From Candidatus Anaerobiospirillum stercoravium (lineage in GTDB: Bacteria > Pseudomonadota > Gammaproteobacteria > Enterobacterales > Succinivibrionaceae): a stretch of DNA of 45,413 nt. Where the stretch lies: contig DXIF01000160.1 in assembly GCA_019113025.1 (NCBI GenBank), positions 1 to 45,413 on the forward strand, in the 5' to 3' direction. The translations under genes were made by a program, and so were the position numbers. Under the pieces are notes generated by a model. It did not search any database. It was not told the origin of the DNA and saw only the letters and a list, made by a program, of their open reading frames with translations. Positions 11,101-19,445 of this stretch are shown here, piece by piece (positions within the stretch are counted from its first letter, which is position 1; the number at the start of each line of letters is the position of its first letter).

Positions 11101-14100
11101 GCACATGATGACGTTAAAGTCGTACTCAGAGCGCAGCTGGGCGATGAGCTGCGCGGCGTAAATGTAGTCGGGGCGGAACTCCTTACCCCATTGGGAGATG
11201 CAGTGGGCCTCGTCGAAGATAAAGAACTCGCCTTGCTTGCCATCTTGCTCATAGCGCTCGGTGAGCAGCTTTACAAAGTAGCGGCTGCGCAAGCGCTCCG
11301 GGGTGATGTAGAGCAAGGTGGTGACGCCACTTCTGATGCGCTCTAACACTTGGCGCGTTTCATAGCTGGGACGGTCCGAGGACAGATAGTCAACGCTCAA
11401 ATAGTTCTTAGCGCGCAGCGCTCTGACCTGATCGACCATGAGCGCGCGCAGAGGCGTGATAACCACACTCAAACGCCCCGAGTAAAAGGAGCGATACCAC
11501 GCCGGACCTTGGAATAGCACCGACTTGCCGCCACCGGTGGGCAGGGAAATCAAGGCGTCAGCCGAGCGTTTAATCAGCGGCGGTAAGGCTGTGAGCTGAT
11601 AGGAGCGCCACTCATGGCCCCCGATAAACATATGGGAGATAGCGCGCAGCGCCTTGGTCAGTTCAAGCTGCCCGGCCTCATCGTTGCCCTCAAGGCGCGC
11701 CAATACCTCCGCCCCTTGCTGCGGATTGAGTAAGAGGGGGCTGTGTGCTGTCACCACAGCGCTGGGGACCGCAGCTTCCTCCGCGTGCGGCACGCTCTCA
11801 GGGGCTAGCTCGGGCTCATTGGCCGCGATTACTGGGGACGGGGCGGTTTGCGCTAAGTGCTGGGCCATGCTCTCTAAAGAGGCCAAGGCCGCAGCGGTCT
11901 CGGTCGTGGCGCTAAAGAAAGGCTGCGCCAACTCTTGGGCGCGCAATTTGTCGGCGCGGCTGGCAAAGGGCTTGAGATAGCACGGGAGAAGACGCACTAG
12001 ACTGTCAAGGTCACTAGGCGTCTCCCAGCCCTCATTGAGCGCCGGTTCTAAGAGGTAATAGTGAAATTGATTAATGCGCCCACCCAGCTTGAGATAGAGC
12101 GCGGTGCTAAGACCGTGTACTAAGATCAAGAGCAAGGCTTGGTCGGCACGCGTGCCCCCGGCGCGCAGCGCCGCCTGAAGCGTCGTTAGGTGCGCACTCA
12201 AGCCCCCTAAACCTAAGTGATAGAGGCTACGTTGGACGCTCTGACCGGCACTGAGCTCAACTAAGTCCTGATGGGCGTTGAGCTCAAGGCTATTGATCAC
12301 GATGAGCGCGCCTTCAGGGAGCGCGGCGAGAACTTGGTCGGCGTCGCTGGTTGGGGCCTTGGTGTCAGCGCACAGAAAGTCGGGCTCTAAGGCGCTGAGG
12401 CTTAAGAGCTGGATGCGGGCGGAAAGCTCGGGGTAATGGGCGTCAAGATAGGCCTTAAGTGGCGCGACATCGCGCTCGTACTCGATGAGATAGCATAGCG
12501 GCTGCTCTGGGTGTAGGGCTGCAAGCTGCACTAAGAGCGCTACTTGCGCGGCAAAATAGCGCGCCCGCACCCGACTGCGATAGCTGCAGCGGGCGGCCAA
12601 AAGCCCGGGATCGGCGCTGCCTTGCTCTAAGTCGCGCGCTAAGGCGCTGGCAGCCTCAGGTAGCGCTTCAGCGGGGGCGTTAGTGCCTGAAGGCGGCTCT
12701 GTGGTGCTGACATAGTTGAACAGCGGCAGCTCGCCTGCGTTCTCATCCCAGATTGCGGGAGTGAGCTCCATGCTCTCCACTGAGGCGCAAGCGCTCCAGA
12801 GCGCGCGCTGCGGCGCTGCTGCCATGGTGTAGAGGTTGATGGTGCCATCCAGCAGCCGGGTGAGGATGACGCGCGGCTCGACCTCGTTCTCTTCCACGTT
12901 TTCGGCCGCGTGCTCGGTAGCGTGCTCGGCCGTGGCCGAGGTTGTGTCGCCGTGCACTTGCAGTAAGCGGTGCGCGGTGGCGCGGCTTAAGACATTAAGC
13001 TGCTCACTATATTGCTCTAAGGCGAGCGTCAGATCCTCCTGGCCTTGCTGCTGGTAGTCATAGGGATTGAGTCCCAGCGCTAGGGCGTGGGGCATCAGGC
13101 TGTCGTTTTCGAGCTCCTCCGTGGTGCCCACCAAGAGTACATGTCGCCCCTTAAGCTGCGCGGGCGTTAGATTATCCAACGCATTGAGCTCGTCCCATGC
13201 GGTAACGGGAAAGCCAGCCGCCGCTAAGTCCGCTGCGCTTACTACCAAGGCACGTAGCGCCTTAAGCTCGGCGGCGCTGAGGGCTAAGCTGGAGGTGGTA
13301 GTGGCGCCTAGGGCCGTGGCGATGGGAGCGCGGGCCGGGGGCGGCAGCGCGCTGAGCGCGACTAAGCCCGGGGCGCCCTTGAGCGCGAGGCGTAACAGCT
13401 CATAAAGCGCGGGGGCCGCAGGCTCCAACAGCGGCAGGGCGCTTTTGATCAAGTACATGCGGTCATGAGGTGCGGTGGCACTCAGGTCGCTCAGCGTCAG
13501 CGGGGCGAGCTCTTGCTCCCGGCGCGCACGCGCCCAGTCTTCAAGGCTGAGGACCGGAGCGGCGGGAACCGTGGCTAAAGCCGAGCTGGGGCGCAGCGGT
13601 GTCAGCGCGGCAAGTTTAGGCGCCAGCTCGGGCGGGCCCAAGAACAGGTAGGAGCCTAATTCCTCTGACAGGTGGCTAAGGGGGCAACCGACCTTATGGG
13701 CTAAGGTCAGGGTAAGGGGGAAAATCCATGGTTGCACGCGCGCGGCACGCTGGTACAGACGCGTTGGCAGCAGGACCATGAGCGGGGCAAAGTCCGGGGC
13801 ACTTAAGGTGGCGACAGCGCTTAAAAGCTCACTTGAGGCGTTAGCAAGGAGCGCGGTACTAAGTGCCGGGCGCTGGGCGCGCACCTCCTTATCGCTTAAG
13901 GCACAGCACAGCGTGAGGCAGGCAGTGGCAAGCGCACGCTTTTCCTCGGGCAAATGCCACTGCGGCGCCCAGTCATACGTGGGCGTCAAGCCTAAGAGCT
14001 CAAGGCTGCCGCTGAGGTACTCATCAGTTAAAACCGCGGTGAGCGGCGCGATGATGGGCCCGAGTTCTTGGGCGCAAAAGGCTGTAAAATGCGGGTTGGT

Positions 14101-17100
14101 CTGAAGTAAGCTTGCATGCGCCAAGCGTAGCGGCTGCGGCAGTAAGGCCAAAAGCTCGAGGCTGTCTTGGTTGGTGCCATCAAGCTCCATTAAGGCCTCG
14201 GGGCTGATAATTTGGCTTAAGGCGGTACTTAGAGCTTGCGCCGTATGAGGCTGAGCGCGCCACGCGCGCACCCAGCTTAAGACCGTGGCGTTGCTGCTCT
14301 GAGTTTTGATGAGCCCGGCCAGCAAGGATGCCAATACTGGTAGGTCAGCGGCTGTCGGCTGCTCAACCCAGCGCCCAAAGGCTACTTGATGCTGCAAGAG
14401 GCAGCGGCTGGCATAGCTGGGGCTCAGCAGGAGCAGGGCGCGTAGCGCATCGGGCTCTTGGTGCTGGAGCTTAAAGCTGACCATGCTCTCTAACATCGAA
14501 CCTAAGACATTGGGCTTACCCCCAAGGCTAGGCCGCTCTTGCGCTTGCTGCAAGATCGGTCGCAAATCTGCTGAGAGCGCGAGCAGTGCGTCCCCCAAAG
14601 CGCCGGCGACCGCACCAAAGTGCCGCCCTAAGATCATGAGGTTGGTTACCACCAAGCCTAAGCGCTCCGCATCGGTTTGCTTCAGTAACTGGGCGTAGAG
14701 CTCAGGCTCAACTGCGGCACTCAGCTGCAAGAGCTGGTAGATAGTACTAAGCTCACTCTCCGTGTAATCCATGAGATTTAAGGACAGCCCCGCCTGGCAC
14801 AGCGCCAGGAGCTGCTCGCGGTCGCGCGCCGTGGGTTTGGTTATAAGGGCCATTAACGCCGTGATTTGCGGCAGCGGTAACTGCGCTAAGGTCGATGGGG
14901 GCAAGAGCTCCCAGCAGGTGCGCCGGGCGCTCTTACTTTTGGCATGCGTCCAGAGCGCCGCGCACCAAGTGCAGTCAGCCTCAGCGGTGCTTAGCGCCGC
15001 GGCCACGGTGGCAAGCCCCACGCTATGAACCAAATAGAGCCACGCCGCTAAGGCCTCAGGCTGAGCGCTCAAGGCGCGCGAAAATGGGCGCACCTCGTTG
15101 GTAGCGTTTTCAGGGGACGACAGCGGCACCAAGCGCAGCGCTTGGGCTAGGGTCTTGAGCACCAAGTTAAGGGCGCGCGCGTCGGCGCGCTGCAAGTAAG
15201 AGCTGAGTGTCACTTGTTGGGTACTCAAGAGCGAAGTAAGCGCGGATGCAAGCGTCGCTAAGGCGTGGCCGCTGAGCTTAAGTAACAGCTTATGGGCTTG
15301 TGTCCACAGCGCCTCAAGCTCAGGATGGACGAGGGCCGCTGCTAGCAGCGCCGCTAAGCGCTCTGGGTCTGCCTCCGCCGCGGGCGCCTCCGGCTCAGTT
15401 AGCGTGGTGAGCAAGGCCGCGCCCCAGCAGGCGGCGCGCTCGGGCGCGCTGGCGCTCAGAGCACTCAACCAGCGGGTCAGCAGGGGGCCATCCAGCGCGG
15501 CGCTGAGGCCGCACAGCCACGCTGCCTCAGGCTGTGCGGGAAGCTGCTTACTTAGCGCGCTAAGTAGTGCTGCTTGATCCTCGGGATTGAGCTCAGTCAG
15601 GCCCGCGGCGATGAGCTGAGGATGCGCAGTTAAGAGTGCGCTGAAGCGCTCCGGTTGAGTCTGATAGGCTGAAAGCAGGGCCGCGGCAGCCGCGGTGGCG
15701 GTTGCGGCGGTTGCGCTCGGCGGATTGCTGGGCACGGTGCTCGGCGCTGCGCTCAGCGCCGCGCTAATTTGGGCCTCAAGCGCGTCTAGGTCAGAGCAGC
15801 ATGGGACGAGTTCGCTGTAGTCGTGACCAAGCGCAGCATAGGTGCGCTCAGGGGTGAGGCTCAGCTCTGAGGTAAAGAGTGCTAATAGCGCGCGCTCGGG
15901 GGCGAGCTCGGCCAGAGCGGCCGCAAAGTCAGGGCCGCTGGCGCTCTGGAGTACGCTGCTTAAGCCCAGATAAGCGGCGACGACGCTGAGCTCGCAACTT
16001 AGGGCCTCAGTGCCGTGCAGCTGCTGAATTAAGGTGTGCAGGGCATGCCCGCGCTCGCTGCTGGGGGCGGGGCGTAACAGTGCGCCCAGGTAGCTATGGA
16101 GCAATTGCTCGCAGCATAGCAGCAAGTGTAGCTGCGGATTATGGGCGTCGTGCTGTGCTAGGTGGTACAGCGTCGCCGCGCTTAAGGCCGCTATGATATG
16201 GGGCAAGACCTGAGGCTTTGCTCCTAAGTAGGAACCGAGCTCGCCTGCCCTCAGCTGATGCTTAAGCTCAGTTATGGACGCTAAGGTCAGGGTGCTCAGA
16301 GGCAAATGGGCGCCGACGGCACTAAGCCACATCGTTCCGGGCTGCTGTAAGTAGTGCTGGCAGGCGCTCAGGGCACCGGTGAGCGCGGACAGATCTGGGG
16401 CCACCGTGGCGTTGGGCGACGGAGCTAAAGCAGCGCTTAGTACCTTAAGCCACGGGCTGGCGACGATGAGCTGGGCTTGATCGGCGCGTTGGCGTGCGTG
16501 ACTGCTATTGCGGGCGATGCTCAGGGCCGCCACCGCCATAAGGTCGAGATAATCGAGGCGACTTGCAGCCACACATTGGGTTAGCAGCTGCGCTGCTTGC
16601 GCTAGCAAGGTAGAGCTGGGCGTCGCCCGATGATATATCTGGATAAAGGCACTGTTGTAGGCCGCTAATAGCGCTAACAGCTCGTAGCGCTCAACCGCGC
16701 TGATGGGGCGCACGCCCACCACACACAGGCTCTCGCCTTGGGGCATGAGCTCAAAGAGCACAGGCTGCGCCACGCTATCTATCTGGGCTAAGTTGGGAGC
16801 GCTGGGATCTAAGCTTGCAGGGGTGCTGGTTAGGCTGATGGTGGCATCATGCTCGGCGCTGGGGGCAATGCTACTAGGCGTAAAGCTCGTAAGGCGTGCG
16901 CGCTCAACCTCGTTTAAGGCCCAGAGGGGCGTGGCGATGGTGCCTAAAGGCTGGTTTGATGCCGCATCAGGGACGGTTATGGTTAACAGGCCCAAGTGCA
17001 GCGTCGGGAGGACGGTTGGCAGCTGGCGCTGCAAACTCAGGGCGCGCTCACTGCACTGAAGACTCAGCGCGCTCCACGGGGCACAGGTGATGGGATCGCG

Positions 17101-17217
17101 TCCAGCGCTTTGAGCTTTATGCCAACGCGCGGCGACGGCGCTCAGCGCCGCAGCAGCAGGGGTGAGGTGCGGCGCGCGGCCCTGTGGTGCGTCCTGCGTG
17201 CTCAATTGGTCTTGCAT
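5191..17217 (-). CDS. Giant RecQ-type plus UvrD-type helicase fusion, 4008 residues
   Basis: A single 12-kb frame without interruption joins two helicases. Residues 1 to about 1850 are Ala/Leu-rich, probably helical, with no domain I recognise; a part near 1480-1800 resembles a worn SF2 helicase C-terminal half only faintly. The RecQ-type SF2 domain starts near 1870: Walker A SLPTGGGKSVLF (about 1895), DEAHCISQWG (about 2004), CSATM, ATKAFGMGMDLPNIHYVLH and QEVGRAGR (about 2407). A UvrD-type SF1 domain follows: Walker A MAGPGSGKTHLLALR (about 3127), IDEFQD (about 3239), GDINQSIYGFNR, NYRS, STMHKVKGLEYDLVLIPPSS (about 3702) and ERRLYYVAYTRAR (about 3775). Both ATPase motif sets look intact. 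RecQ-UvrD fusions of about 1,600-1,700 residues are, from memory, known in bacteria; the N-terminal extension more than doubles this one. ATG 17217 follows GAGGTGAGG at good spacing. The role is presumably DNA repair or recombination, possibly defence. Confidence 0.85.
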   Translation of the reverse strand: MQDQLSTQDAPQGRAPHLTPAAAALSAVAARWHKAQSAGRDPITCAPWSALSLQCSERALSLQRQLPTVLPTLHLGLLTITVPDAASNQPLGTIATPLWALNEVERARLTSFTPSSIAPSAEHDATISLTSTPASLDPSAPNLAQIDSVAQPVLFELMPQGESLCVVGVRPISAVERYELLALLAAYNSAFIQIYHRATPSSTLLAQAAQLLTQCVAASRLDYLDLMAVAALSIARNSSHARQRADQAQLIVASPWLKVLSAALAPSPNATVAPDLSALTGALSACQHYLQQPGTMWLSAVGAHLPLSTLTLASITELKHQLRAGELGSYLGAKPQVLPHIIAALSAATLYHLAQHDAHNPQLHLLLCCEQLLHSYLGALLRPAPSSERGHALHTLIQQLHGTEALSCELSVVAAYLGLSSVLQSASGPDFAAALAELAPERALLALFTSELSLTPERTYAALGHDYSELVPCCSDLDALEAQISAALSAAPSTVPSNPPSATAATATAAAAALLSAYQTQPERFSALLTAHPQLIAAGLTELNPEDQAALLSALSKQLPAQPEAAWLCGLSAALDGPLLTRWLSALSASAPERAACWGAALLTTLTEPEAPAAEADPERLAALLAAALVHPELEALWTQAHKLLLKLSGHALATLASALTSLLSTQQVTLSSYLQRADARALNLVLKTLAQALRLVPLSSPENATNEVRPFSRALSAQPEALAAWLYLVHSVGLATVAAALSTAEADCTWCAALWTHAKSKSARRTCWELLPPSTLAQLPLPQITALMALITKPTARDREQLLALCQAGLSLNLMDYTESELSTIYQLLQLSAAVEPELYAQLLKQTDAERLGLVVTNLMILGRHFGAVAGALGDALLALSADLRPILQQAQERPSLGGKPNVLGSMLESMVSFKLQHQEPDALRALLLLSPSYASRCLLQHQVAFGRWVEQPTAADLPVLASLLAGLIKTQSSNATVLSWVRAWRAQPHTAQALSTALSQIISPEALMELDGTNQDSLELLALLPQPLRLAHASLLQTNPHFTAFCAQELGPIIAPLTAVLTDEYLSGSLELLGLTPTYDWAPQWHLPEEKRALATACLTLCCALSDKEVRAQRPALSTALLANASSELLSAVATLSAPDFAPLMVLLPTRLYQRAARVQPWIFPLTLTLAHKVGCPLSHLSEELGSYLFLGPPELAPKLAALTPLRPSSALATVPAAPVLSLEDWARARREQELAPLTLSDLSATAPHDRMYLIKSALPLLEPAAPALYELLRLALKGAPGLVALSALPPPARAPIATALGATTTSSLALSAAELKALRALVVSAADLAAAGFPVTAWDELNALDNLTPAQLKGRHVLLVGTTEELENDSLMPHALALGLNPYDYQQQGQEDLTLALEQYSEQLNVLSRATAHRLLQVHGDTTSATAEHATEHAAENVEENEVEPRVILTRLLDGTINLYTMAAAPQRALWSACASVESMELTPAIWDENAGELPLFNYVSTTEPPSGTNAPAEALPEAASALARDLEQGSADPGLLAARCSYRSRVRARYFAAQVALLVQLAALHPEQPLCYLIEYERDVAPLKAYLDAHYPELSARIQLLSLSALEPDFLCADTKAPTSDADQVLAALPEGALIVINSLELNAHQDLVELSAGQSVQRSLYHLGLGGLSAHLTTLQAALRAGGTRADQALLLILVHGLSTALYLKLGGRINQFHYYLLEPALNEGWETPSDLDSLVRLLPCYLKPFASRADKLRAQELAQPFFSATTETAAALASLESMAQHLAQTAPSPVIAANEPELAPESVPHAEEAAVPSAVVTAHSPLLLNPQQGAEVLARLEGNDEAGQLELTKALRAISHMFIGGHEWRSYQLTALPPLIKRSADALISLPTGGGKSVLFQGPAWYRSFYSGRLSVVITPLRALMVDQVRALRAKNYLSVDYLSSDRPSYETRQVLERIRSGVTTLLYITPERLRSRYFVKLLTERYEQDGKQGEFFIFDEAHCISQWGKEFRPDYIYAAQLIAQLRSEYDFNVIMCSATMTTQVVTDLEQYLRPEHLLLGEIGTNYNPIRPHIGLSTQEVPSDLHARVAAIIDFIRKEHIDFEQSRMLVFCQLRHSTEALCVALESYAAHLNYLYHYQQRHPDFKFEPEPLPEVLRKLDDQPSYLSSIELGSTDFAPDFAANFASNSASNLAPESDPNEPTTELERKLTELLAAMDQAAQEEEAASSFGAAVEVQENERYAQEASPTELFASDSALKQRLSAALTDENSFSYRPNKLHDLCCDVAVIDPDDPILKLAAHVGFFHAQMSARAREHVFTRYQENLERAIAAQVKSQSALWFNDQAALNERSGSTLEQSLLSSNQPLYLLCATKAFGMGMDLPNIHYVLHAEPSAVFEDYLQEVGRAGRSQAQYEAAFPQDPVTGARALLPALCLYHQEDFDKAMERLNKSLISWDHLMLADDLVRTYVSRFGPMSAALTEPVVVPSDLFARDVSQVLAPSDPENISNKALAHNSTLLFYHLEDLGRIKLGFRAPCPLQLTLVRTPFTQLLRNREGFSFAPNEARNAAPSTRLSAREQLALNCVITVLQAQLNDFDQACRATDEANEANEADTNLPEHVALIFDLQYFLQQCNHNTPLKERLSLGSTINALLELMAAGALNLNLPFSLSFNLGHSVDYARRFNQAEVQYYVSRAVTTPELTAPVLPHLNLTLRLCALILERSYQDFRAEIKRRSEAATFERFDDSTNERRREPLPDYPGLGFTNNWLTTTLRELIAPYADEFMVEGDIGLEGNPAVPWLTGQGARKRDLNTYLEHHLLPDVKSGVSALLQLMPHVKLTKVASENDTTPATLVVKTWSESFYLLLDLLYEDSWHLLTELNRTQGLNPVTTTAVTFARLAENTDVTPDDSAQDSTGPEQVAPELTAPTYLNNWAEIVFALGLRHESSDALLNNYELSQSRAQVREWYWELSRELNTYGYFSQLLAFLQAVGLVRHSAMISHGYELTVTEECVARPLDSAPNLESPFFQRRKQFELLAQFKRARLALMQVYCQEVSDDKRRLFIEEFFKSQDYGDYIKHIGNFSDANSSILSAITASNLALEEEKLRANPEQWAVYQSPVDLSLNVMAGPGSGKTHLLALRCVRLIYQEHVAPESVLILAYNRAVVVELKTRLDRLFTNLGLRKIGRKLAIFTFHSLAKVCLGNALNDIDPNKWECTLITQLKAQPQLFIKRFGALRYIMIDEFQDITHARLELLHLLKQCYRTPLYLFTIGDINQSIYGFNRVANMLQDPNATGSRSISAAQYAACLGPEPYYRDLARLFEPTTLSLKLNYRSFPKILARAEPYALNPEYTAHSAPLLEKYAPKKTAYCALFDVTNAAIYQAQRQQRRVRYWAQDLSNIISGLVKKSNEKAQLLAQEAAAQLGLQDSAACERYEQLIFAAAALSANSAAAQRAQQEPPTQVARTVEGITEQAAHPQEAYAPQASKEAPAPEAIPAVPRPHSADELLLQSKYLRITSLALFFRTNNEVYRALEQVQALPPEILAQVEVRVQGSSSIALWREREYYALAHFIKAQGAHELKLGPVTTKLTAAALPLHAPLEQLYAQLQPLTHEDSATALKLLTQSLMERYPNWDQAKLDMAYCLALSFNATMISGITYTWTDLLEYYLDLLTRDDGGHCYKLYESMAGQHLVHHQRVSLTLSTMHKVKGLEYDLVLIPPSSADLPLMSHDYLKPEPGQLRFSKGRYDSNEQEQWAAYNLPLSADEQADLAEERRLYYVAYTRARKYLYLYYGERERALDENRRFITPDSQLLWSENDDSVDNYVISFNASAARAGINDYIARHVKVHDPVLIVAQGDHCYIQHQAQAQTSAQALRPGYGCGAQYGAQASAPLITIGRLSAKSKIRAQMQAHHVATLTGLFVSTIVVWTYEDTVKADIKRLQDAIAQQQSFTPQLQGLKQEELDLSDAKLRAALAARLNVTLFAPYWAPEVAARGYCYLVVLAGRGTPHGPVS

Positions 17218-17303
17218 ACGAAAAGCCTCACCTCAAAAAGTCTCTGCTTGCTACTTGCTCGCCCCATTGTAACCTATGAGCCGTGGGCGTGCGCTCAAGC
17301 GCA

Positions 17304-17337
17304 AACTGCCCCAAGCCCTAAGGGGCTTGGGGCAGTT
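17304..17337 (-). terminator. Intrinsic terminator after galU
   Basis: A perfect 15-bp stem (AACTGCCCCAAGCCC paired with GGGCTTGGGGCAGTT) with a 4-base loop lies about 45 bases beyond the galU stop codon and before the start of the giant helicase gene. On the minus strand it is followed by only a short T run. Confidence 0.75.
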
Positions 17338-17382
17338 GTTAGTAGAGGTGTCTGCTAGGTCGACCCCTAGGGTGGCTGAGTG

Positions 17383-18333
17383 CTATTGCGGCTGGGTGCT
17401 CGGGGCGTTCTCTTGCGCTTCAATCTCGGCGACACGCTGCTTTAAAAACTCAATGATGTGCGGGCCAATGTCCGGGTGGCGAATCGCGGCATCGATAAAG
17501 GTCTCGGCGTAGCCTTCCTTATTGCCGCAATCGTGGCTGCGTCCGACTACCGCGTAGGCGTTAACGCTTTCGATGTTCATCAAGAGATCGATGGTGTCGG
17601 TAAGTTGGAACTCACCGCCAGCGCCCAGCGGAGTGCGCTTAAACAGTGGCCAAATCTCGGCCGGGAGTACATAGCGGCCCACTACCGCGTAATCTGACGG
17701 CGCTTCCATGACCGCCGGCTTTTCCACGATGCTCTTGATCGCGACATCTTGGCCCGGCTTGATGTCGGCGCCACTTAAGTCGACGATACCGTAGGAGATG
17801 ACATCCTCATGCGGTACACGCTCGACCATGATTTGGGCCACGCCCGTTTCCTCAAAGCGCTTGACCATGGCGGCAAGATTGGTGGTATGCGGATCGGCTA
17901 AATGGGTGTCGATCACAACGTCTGGCAGCAGTACCGCAAAGGGGTTCTTGCCCACAATTGGGTAGGCGCACATGATGGCGTGCGCTAAGCCCTTGGCCTC
18001 GCCTTGGCGCACGTGCATGATGGTGACATCCTTTGGGATGATGTTTTGCACCTCAGACAAGAGCTGGCGCTTAACACGCTTTTCCAAGGTGGCCTCGAGT
18101 TCAAACGAGGTGTCGAAATGGTTTTCGATCGCGTTTTTAGAGGAGTGGGTGACCAAGACAATGTTCTTAATGCCTGCGGCCACCGCTTCATTGACCACGT
18201 ATTGGATCAGCGGGCGGTCAACTAAGGGCATCATTTCCTTAGGAATGGCCTTGGTGGCAGGTAACAGACGCGTCCCCAGTCCCGCCACCGGAATAATGGC
18301 GTACTTGATGTTGCCATAGTTCATATCAGGCAT
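17383..18333 (-). CDS. galU: UTP--glucose-1-phosphate uridylyltransferase
   Basis: The enzyme makes UDP-glucose from UTP and glucose-1-phosphate, feeding LPS, capsule and galactose pathways in the cytoplasm. The N-terminal nucleotide-binding signature [20 protein letters not shown] is intact, followed by [17 protein letters not shown], the LLPDVVID region, SIVEKP and [13 protein letters not shown], all typical of bacterial GalU. At 316 residues it is slightly longer than E. coli GalU (302), with an extended C-terminal tail. The start is ATG 18333 ([18 protein letters not shown]), with AAGGA 8 bases upstream. The ORF-track N-terminal extension (to 18516) runs through the promoter region and has no GalU similarity. 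Confidence 0.95.
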   Translation of the reverse strand: MPDMNYGNIKYAIIPVAGLGTRLLPATKAIPKEMMPLVDRPLIQYVVNEAVAAGIKNIVLVTHSSKNAIENHFDTSFELEATLEKRVKRQLLSEVQNIIPKDVTIMHVRQGEAKGLAHAIMCAYPIVGKNPFAVLLPDVVIDTHLADPHTTNLAAMVKRFEETGVAQIMVERVPHEDVISYGIVDLSGADIKPGQDVAIKSIVEKPAVMEAPSDYAVVGRYVLPAEIWPLFKRTPLGAGGEFQLTDTIDLLMNIESVNAYAVVGRSHDCGNKEGYAETFIDAAIRHPDIGPHIIEFLKQRVAEIEAQENAPSTQPQ

Positions 18334-18657
18334 AAGAAAATCCTTACTTCCAAAGCCCGCTTGGGGCACAGCGCAAGGCCAACCTAGGGCCCCAGGCTTG
18401 GGCACTGGGCTTGAGTTGGGCCTTAAGCTCACTAGACTCAAATTAGATGCAAGCCTTATAGTTAGCCGCTTGCAGCGCGTTCTTGTTACAGTACCGCGCC
18501 CCTGTCGGCATTGCAAGAACGCAACGGTAATTTGTATAGCGTGGGCACAGAAAAAGTGAAGCGTTACAGTGAGGGCGCAAGATGCGCCAAGCCCCGCCGG
18601 GGGCGGGGCTGAGCAAGGAAAGAGGCCTAATGTGAAGTCTAGGAGGCAGCTTGCGCC
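18334..18657. other. galU promoter region with a 9-bp inverted repeat
   Basis: There is no gene in this gap. A perfect inverted repeat GCGTTCTTG (18477-18485) and CAAGAACGC (18514-18522) with 28 bases between them lies about 145-190 bases upstream of galU. It could be an operator or an RNA hairpin. The right part holds the probable yciB terminator. Confidence 0.45.
18590..18610 (-). terminator. GC-rich hairpin downstream of yciB
   Basis: AGCCCCGCC pairs perfectly with GGCGGGGCT around a 3-base loop, about 50 bases after the yciB stop codon. No U-tract follows on the minus strand, so termination here is likely but not certain. Confidence 0.5.
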
Positions 18658-19323
18658 TTACTTGTCTTTGGAGTCAAACTCGGGATTGCTGTCTGCGGCG
18701 CTTTGAGCTTGTGCGGGTTCAGGGACCGCTTCCTTGGCGTCATCTTTGAACGCGGCGAGCATCTCCGGGTAGCGGCGCATTAATACGAGGATTAATACGA
18801 CCGAGAAGACAAAGTTTAAGATGGCATTGCCAAAGGTTTTGTAGTCAACCCAGAGCGACTCGGCAGCCTTGTCGTCGATGCCAAAGAGGGCTGGTAAGTA
18901 GAAGGCGATGATGACGTTGAGGCCCGCGGCAAAGATAAAATAGCCCATAAACGAGGTGCCGAGCTTAAGCCAGATGTGATCAGGCAGCGGCACTTCACGC
19001 CCAAAGAGGTAGGCAAAAGGATTGCGGTGCACCACGTGTTGGCAAATGAAGATGGTAGCGGCCAAGATGAGATTGACGACCGTGACCTTCCATTTGATGA
19101 TGACCGGATCGTTGAGCAAGATGGTGGGCACGCCAAAGAGCAATACCGCCGCGGTCAAAAAGATCTGCATGCGCGAGACCTTATGATAGAGCGCATATTG
19201 CACGATAAAGGAGACAAGGCAGCAGCCAATGATGACGCCGGTAGCTAGGATGAGGTCAGAAGACAGACGATAGGTGATAAAGAACGCTAAGGCTGGACTG
19301 AAATCAAGGATCTTGGCAAGCAT
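18658..19323 (-). CDS. yciB: Inner membrane septation protein YciB (IspA/IspZ family)
   Basis: This integral inner-membrane protein of the YciB (intracellular septation A) family has been linked to cell-envelope synthesis and division in enterobacteria. About five hydrophobic segments are visible. Diagnostic matches to E. coli YciB are LDFSPALAFFITYR at the start, then IIKWKVTVVNLILA, LFGREVPLPDHIWLKLG and WVDYKTFGNAILNFVFSV. At 221 residues it is longer than E. coli YciB (179) because of an insertion near KAAESLW and an acidic hydrophilic tail. The start is ATG 19323 (MLAKILDF), preceded by AAGGAAGCGAGAG; ten further residues in the ORF track do not fit the family. Confidence 0.9.
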   Translation of the reverse strand: MLAKILDFSPALAFFITYRLSSDLILATGVIIGCCLVSFIVQYALYHKVSRMQIFLTAAVLLFGVPTILLNDPVIIKWKVTVVNLILAATIFICQHVVHRNPFAYLFGREVPLPDHIWLKLGTSFMGYFIFAAGLNVIIAFYLPALFGIDDKAAESLWVDYKTFGNAILNFVFSVVLILVLMRRYPEMLAAFKDDAKEAVPEPAQAQSAADSNPEFDSKDK

Positions 19324-19399
19324 GCTCTCTCGCTTCCTTGCAGGGCAAGGCACAACAAAATCACTGGGAGTACCTAGGTTTTAGGGCACCCAAACTACC

Positions 19400-19431
19400 A
19401 TTATGCCAAAGATGGCGCGATTATGCCAAAG
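19400..19431 (-). promoter_or_regulatory. Duplicated 12-bp element with extended -10 likeness upstream of yciB
   Basis: ATTATGCCAAAG occurs twice (19400-19411, 19420-19431), exactly 20 bp apart. On the minus strand each copy reads CTTTGGCATAAT, which contains TGGCATAAT, close to an extended -10 (TGnTATAAT). They lie about 80-110 bases upstream of the yciB ATG. Confidence 0.4.
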
Positions 19432-19445
19432 TTAGCACGGCGCTG

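Noticed and set aside
11700-12900. DinG-like helicase half within the N-terminal part of the giant protein
   Set aside because: Only a faint pattern without a Walker motif; mentioned in the finding but not strong enough to annotate.
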